DNA of 63,534 nt from Gemmatimonadota bacterium (GTDB lineage Bacteria; Gemmatimonadota; Gemmatimonadetes; Gemmatimonadales; Gemmatimonadaceae), in contig JAHFCT010000018.1 in assembly GCA_023249375.1 (NCBI GenBank), forward strand, positions 1-63,534. The letters are read 5' to 3'. The notes under the pieces were generated by a model that saw only the letters and a list, made by a program, of their open reading frames with translations, made no database searches and was not told where the DNA came from. This document shows positions 58,167-63,534 of the stretch, piece by piece. The position numbers and the translations under genes are program-made. Positions within the stretch are counted from its first letter, which is position 1; every line of letters starts with the position of its first letter.

Positions 58167-58706
58167 GTGCATCGGTTTTACGCGATCCAGACGACCTCTG
58201 GACACGAGAACAAGGTGCGCTCGCTGATCCAGCGGAAGATTGACGCGGATCCGGCGGCGCCCGAGGCGCGTGCCATTCGGCAGGCGCTCGTGCCCACGCA
58301 GGACGTCGTCGAGATCAAGAACGGCAAGAAGGTGACGGTCGAGCGCAAGGTGTACCCCGGCTACGTGCTGGTCGAGATGGTGCCGCATGAAGATGCGCTG
58401 CACACGATCGGCAGCATCCAGGGCGTCATCAAGTTCGTCGGCAAGGACCGTGACCCGCAGCCGTTGCGTGAAGATGAAGTGCGCCGCCTCCTCGGCATCG
58501 CCGACGAGGCGGAAGAAGCGCCGCCCAAGGAGGAGATCCCGTTCCTCATCGGGCAGGCGGTGGCCATCACCGATGGTCCGTTCACGGACTTCAACGGCGT
58601 GGTCGAAGAAGTGATGCCCGACAAGGGCAAGGTGCGGGTGTCGGTGTCGCTGTTCGGACGGCCGACGTCCGTGGAGCTGGATTACCTGCAGTTGCGGGCG
58701 CACTAG
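58167..58706 (+). CDS. nusG: Transcription elongation and antitermination factor NusG
   Basis: A 179-residue protein from GTG 58167, with AGGAG upstream. The NGN domain has FYAIQTTSGHENKV and VYPGYVLVEM. A charged linker follows, then the KOW domain GQAVAITDGPFTDFNGVVEEVMPDKGKVRVSVSLFGR. It binds RNA polymerase and links it to Rho or the ribosome. An inverted 7-base repeat array lies between it and rplK. Confidence 0.97.
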   Translation: MHRFYAIQTTSGHENKVRSLIQRKIDADPAAPEARAIRQALVPTQDVVEIKNGKKVTVERKVYPGYVLVEMVPHEDALHTIGSIQGVIKFVGKDRDPQPLREDEVRRLLGIADEAEEAPPKEEIPFLIGQAVAITDGPFTDFNGVVEEVMPDKGKVRVSVSLFGRPTSVELDYLQLRAH

Positions 58707-58765
58707 GCGGAGCGCCCACGGTGGCGTGGATCCTCAACCACGTCGACCGCTAAGCCGCCAAAGAG

Positions 58766-58838
58766 ATGGCAGATGGCAGACGGTAGACGGTAGATGAAGA
58801 CATCTACCATCGACCTTCCACCCTCTACCCTCTGTTAT
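58766..58838. repeat. Inverted 7-base repeat array with hairpin after nusG
   Basis: Forward units ATGGCAG (two) and ACGGTAG (two) run from 58766. GGTAGATG (58789-58796) pairs with CATCTACC (58801-58808) around AAGA. Then come reverse-direction units of the CTACCAT and CTACCCT type to 58838. It may act as a processing or termination signal between nusG and rplK. Confidence 0.8.
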
Positions 58839-58911
58839 TCGCCGCCGCACACCGGTTGATCGACGTGTGCACGAGGTCCACCACCGCCTCGCTAATCACA
58901 CCGTGGGAGTC

Positions 58912-58934
58912 GGCGGGGCGATTGGCGCCCCGCC
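58912..58934 (+). promoter_or_regulatory. Hairpin in the rplK leader
   Basis: GGCGGGGCG (58912-58920) pairs with CGCCCCGCC (58926-58934) around ATTGG, extendable by three pairs with a bulge. It ends 8 bases before the ribosome site AGAGGAG of rplK. The L11 operon is often controlled by L1 binding to its leader; whether this hairpin is that site is not shown. Confidence 0.5.
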
Positions 58935-58953
58935 CGAACGTCAGAGGAGCACC

Positions 58954-59376
58954 ATGGCAAAAAAGGTCGTCGGTTTCGTCAAACTGCAGATTCCTGCAGG
59001 CAAGGCGAATCCGGCCCCGCCGGTCGGCACCGCGCTCGGCCCGCAGGGAATCAACATCATGGCATTCTGCAAAGAGTTCAACGCTCGGACGCAGGGCCAG
59101 GACACGATTCTCCCGGTCGAGATCACGATTTTCGCCGACAAGTCCTTCACCTTCATTCTGAAGACGCCGCCTGCGGCGATCCTCATCATGAAGGAGCTCG
59201 GACTGGACAAGGGGTCGGGTCAGCCCAATCGCAACAAGGTCGGCGCCATCAGCAAGGCGCAGATCAAGAAGATCGCCGAGCTCAAGATGCCTGACCTCAA
59301 CTGCGATTCGATCGAGTCGGCAATGGCGATGGTGGCCGGTGCCGCGCGCTCGATGGGCGTGGAGGTCAAGGACTGA
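58954..59376 (+). CDS. rplK: Ribosomal protein uL11
   Basis: A 140-residue protein. ATG 58954 ([43 protein letters not shown]) has AGAGGAG upstream; an open frame to 58867 is not conserved. The C-terminal RNA-binding domain has [25 protein letters not shown]. It forms part of the GTPase-associated centre. Confidence 0.98.
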   Translation: MAKKVVGFVKLQIPAGKANPAPPVGTALGPQGINIMAFCKEFNARTQGQDTILPVEITIFADKSFTFILKTPPAAILIMKELGLDKGSGQPNRNKVGAISKAQIKKIAELKMPDLNCDSIESAMAMVAGAARSMGVEVKD

Positions 59377-60068
59377 TGCCCGGCACACATGGCAAGAAGT
59401 ATCGCGCGGCAGCCACCAAGCGCGAAATCGAAAAGGCGTACGCCGCCAAGCAGGCGCTCGAGTTCGTGAAGAGCGGCGCCTACGCGAAGTTCGACGAAAC
59501 GGTTGAGGTGGTGGTGCGCCTCGGCGTCGATCCGCGGCACGCGGACCAGGTGGTGCGCGGCACCGTCGTCCTGCCTGCGGGCACGGGCGCGACCGTTCGC
59601 GTGCTGGTCATCGCCGTCGGCGACAAGGCGAAGGAAGCCGAGGCGGCCGGCGCCGATTATGTCGGCACCGAGTACATCGCGAAGATCAAGGAAGGCTGGA
59701 CCGATTTTGACGTCATGATTGCCACCCCGGACCAAATGGGCCAGGTCGGCCAGCTGGGTCGCGTGCTCGGCCCCCGTGGCCTGATGCCGAATCCGAAGGC
59801 GGGCACCGTGACGATGAACGTTGGCCAGGCCGTGAAGGAAACGAAGGCGGGCAAGATCGAGTTCCGCGTCGACAAGGGCGGCAACGTGCACGCCAAGATC
59901 GGCAAGGTCTCGTTCGGGCTCGACGCCCTCGAAACGAACTTCTCCGCGTTCATGGACCAGATCGTCCGGTCCAAGCCGGCGGCGTCGAAGGGTGTGTACG
60001 TGCGGAACCTGTCGGTCTCGGCGACGATGGGCCCTGGGGTGAAGGTCGACACCACCCCCTACCGGTAA
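59376..60068 (+). CDS. rplA: Ribosomal protein uL1
   Basis: The 230-residue protein of the L1 stalk. It starts [22 protein letters not shown] and has [16 protein letters not shown] and the end [19 protein letters not shown]. The ATG overlaps the rplK stop by one base (TGATG), so the two are translationally coupled. In other bacteria it represses its own operon. Confidence 0.98.
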   Translation: MPGTHGKKYRAAATKREIEKAYAAKQALEFVKSGAYAKFDETVEVVVRLGVDPRHADQVVRGTVVLPAGTGATVRVLVIAVGDKAKEAEAAGADYVGTEYIAKIKEGWTDFDVMIATPDQMGQVGQLGRVLGPRGLMPNPKAGTVTMNVGQAVKETKAGKIEFRVDKGGNVHAKIGKVSFGLDALETNFSAFMDQIVRSKPAASKGVYVRNLSVSATMGPGVKVDTTPYR

Positions 60069-60074
60069 CGAGCC

Positions 60075-60563
60075 ATGAAGCGCACTGACAAGGAAAAGCT
60101 CGTCGCCGAGCTGAGCAAGAAGATCAAGGGCGCCAATGCCCTGTACTACACCGATTTCACGGGCTTGAACGTGAAGCGGATGACCGACCTGCGGCGCCGC
60201 TTGCGGCGCGCGGGCGTCGAGTACGTGGTGATCAAGAACTCGCTGGCCATCCGCGCGGTCAATGAGTGCGGTCTGGTGGGGCAGCCGATCAAGGGCCCGA
60301 CGGGCGTCGTGGTGGCGAAGGACGCCATCGCCGCGGCCAAGGTCCTGACGGAGTTTGCCAAGGCCAACGACCAGCGCCCGGCGGTGAAGGGCGGCGTGTA
60401 TGAAGGGGCGGTGATCGATCAGGCGATGGTGAGCAAGCTCGCCACGATGCCGACCCGTGACGAGGCGCTCAGCATGTTCGCCGGGTACCTCAATAGTCTG
60501 ATGATGTCGTTCGCGCTCGCCCTCGAGGCGAGAAAGACCCAGCTCGAAGGCAGCAGCAACTGA
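60075..60563 (+). CDS. rplJ: Ribosomal protein uL10
   Basis: The 162-residue base of the L7/L12 stalk. MKRTDKEKLVAELSKKIKGANALYYTDFTGLNVKRMTDLRRRLRRAGVEYVVIKNSLAIRA is the standard N-terminal RNA-binding domain. The C-terminal helix (LNSLMMSFALALEARKTQLEG) binds bL12 dimers. It is 6 bases after rplA. Confidence 0.97.
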   Translation: MKRTDKEKLVAELSKKIKGANALYYTDFTGLNVKRMTDLRRRLRRAGVEYVVIKNSLAIRAVNECGLVGQPIKGPTGVVVAKDAIAAAKVLTEFAKANDQRPAVKGGVYEGAVIDQAMVSKLATMPTRDEALSMFAGYLNSLMMSFALALEARKTQLEGSSN

Positions 60564-60629
60564 TTCCCCAGGCGTCCGCCTGATCCACAACGCCCCAGGA
60601 CTCCTGGGAGACACACGGAGAACGAAACC

Positions 60630-61010
60630 ATGGCTAGCACCACCCTGAGCAACGACGAGATCCTCGAAGCGATCGGCAACAAGACGGTCATCGAACTGGT
60701 CGAGCTCATTGACGCGTTCAAGACGAAGTTCAACGTCACCATCGCCGCCGTCGCGGCTGGCGGCGCGGCCGCTCCGGCCGCCGCCGCTGTTGAGGAGCAG
60801 ACCGAGTTCGCGGTCGTCCTCAAGGCTGCCGGCGCCAAGAAGATCCAGGTCATCAAGGTCGTCCGCGAAATCACCGGGCTTGGGCTGAAGGAAGCCAAGG
60901 ACCTGGTCGATGGCGCGCCGCAGACGGTGAAGGCCAGCGTCTCGAAGGACGAGGCGGCTGGTCTCAAGGCCAAGCTCGAGGCCGAAGGCGCCGAAGTCGA
61001 AGTCAAGTAA
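60630..61010 (+). CDS. rplL: Ribosomal protein bL12
   Basis: A 126-residue protein with a dimerising N-terminal domain, an Ala/Gly hinge ([12 protein letters not shown]), and the C-terminal factor-binding domain ([39 protein letters not shown]). GGAG lies about 9 bases before the ATG. The 66-base gap to rplJ is typical. Confidence 0.98.
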   Translation: MASTTLSNDEILEAIGNKTVIELVELIDAFKTKFNVTIAAVAAGGAAAPAAAAVEEQTEFAVVLKAAGAKKIQVIKVVREITGLGLKEAKDLVDGAPQTVKASVSKDEAAGLKAKLEAEGAEVEVK

Positions 61011-61026
61011 GGCCGGGGGTTGCCGT

Positions 61027-61047
61027 CGGCGCGGGCTGTCCGCGCCG
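61027..61047 (+). terminator. First rplL-rpoB hairpin
   Basis: CGGCGCGG pairs with CCGCGCCG over 8 bp around a 5-base loop, 17 bases after rplL. No T-run follows. It could be an RNase site or partial attenuator. Confidence 0.4.
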
Positions 61048-61135
61048 CCGGGTTCCCACCCTCAGCCCCAACGACCGCCGTGATCGCACCTTTCGCCCTG
61101 TACGACAACTGACGTGATGCACGCCCTGACCCGCG

Positions 61136-61174
61136 CGCCCGGCAAATCGCCGTGCGGCGGGCCTGGGCGGTTTT
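61136..61174 (+). terminator. Attenuator-like hairpin before rpoB
   Basis: An outer stem (61136-61143 with 61161-61169, one bulged T) and an inner stem CGCC/GGCG around GTGC are followed one base later by TTTT (61171-61174). It lies 30 bases before the rpoB ATG. A partial terminator here would lower rpoB expression relative to the ribosomal genes, as known in E. coli. Confidence 0.5.
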
Positions 61175-61204
61175 CGCCTGTCCACCGGTAGCCCCGGACC
61201 AGAC

Positions 61205-63534
<2,330 letters not shown>

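Noticed and set aside
58867-58953. Upstream extension of rplK
   Set aside because: It is in frame, but the sequence is not like uL11, and a strong ribosome site sits just before ATG 58954.

Overview
The window is a high-GC chromosomal segment from a diderm bacterium. It has outer-membrane beta-barrel, lipoprotein, TAT and Sec signals, many GTG starts and tightly overlapping genes. The gene style (Ser/Thr kinase with a multi-pass membrane tail, ECF sigma factor with exported HEAT-repeat proteins, V4R and GAF orphans, recF-dciA-gyrB, C-plus form of bL33) suggests Gemmatimonadota. That placement is an inference from gene content, not from a phylogeny. No phage, insertion sequence, CRISPR array or rRNA gene was seen. 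About 55 protein genes and four tRNA genes are called.

Layout. 1-12.6 kb: end of an SDR oxidoreductase, a Trm112-like protein, an ammonium transporter coupled to a porin, an acyl-CoA synthetase, a TPR/ParA/lipoprotein operon, a phosphoribosyltransferase, a V4R protein, NAD-dependent DNA ligase, ferritin and a GAF protein. 12.7-21.5 kb: pyrimidine-nucleoside phosphorylase, then a complete fructose-family PTS (EIIC, EIIB and a fused HPr-EI-EIIA protein) followed by an exported GH38 alpha-mannosidase. 21.6-28 kb: serine hydrolase, RsbRD-like protein, NlpC/P60 hydrolase, protein kinase and dipeptide epimerase. 28.1-32.3 kb (minus): ECF sigma factor, membrane anti-sigma-like protein and two exported HEAT-repeat proteins in one coupled operon. 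32.5-36.8 kb (minus): enoyl-CoA hydratase, recF, dciA, gyrB. 36.9-40.3 kb: mtnA, two small proteins, a divergent CcmF-like protein and a 29-residue membrane peptide. 40.3-47.4 kb (minus): TPR protein, glycosyltransferase, transglutaminase-like protein, ABC exporter and GNAT enzyme. 47.5-57 kb: uvrA, L-serine dehydratase subunits, YbjN-PspA-AI-2E stress operon, a degenerate ABC ATPase and cysS. 57.1 kb to the end: tRNA-Thr, Tyr, Gly, Thr, then rpmG, secE, nusG, rplK, rplA, rplJ, rplL and partial rpoB. This is the classic tRNA-tufB-secE-nusG-rpl-rpoB block with the tufB gene missing.

The least explained signal lies between the genes. At least four intergenic spaces carry a dispersed repeat sharing the invariant core AATCCGTGATCCCTGTCC. 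It is built from 6- and 7-base units that begin with ATC, and in two copies it contains a two-tier hairpin of perfect stem but different sequence. A second family consists of strict 7-base arrays (ACGGCAG/ATGGTAG type) that begin at or just after stop codons or a tRNA end, in the direction of transcription. A third element (54.43-54.57 kb) has inverted CACGGAT units around a similar hairpin. Three small in-frame tandem duplications were also found: in a signal peptide, in the MtnA N-terminus, and across the stop codon of the transglutaminase gene. Two good sigma-70 type promoters are visible, ahead of the tRNA cluster and ahead of gyrB.
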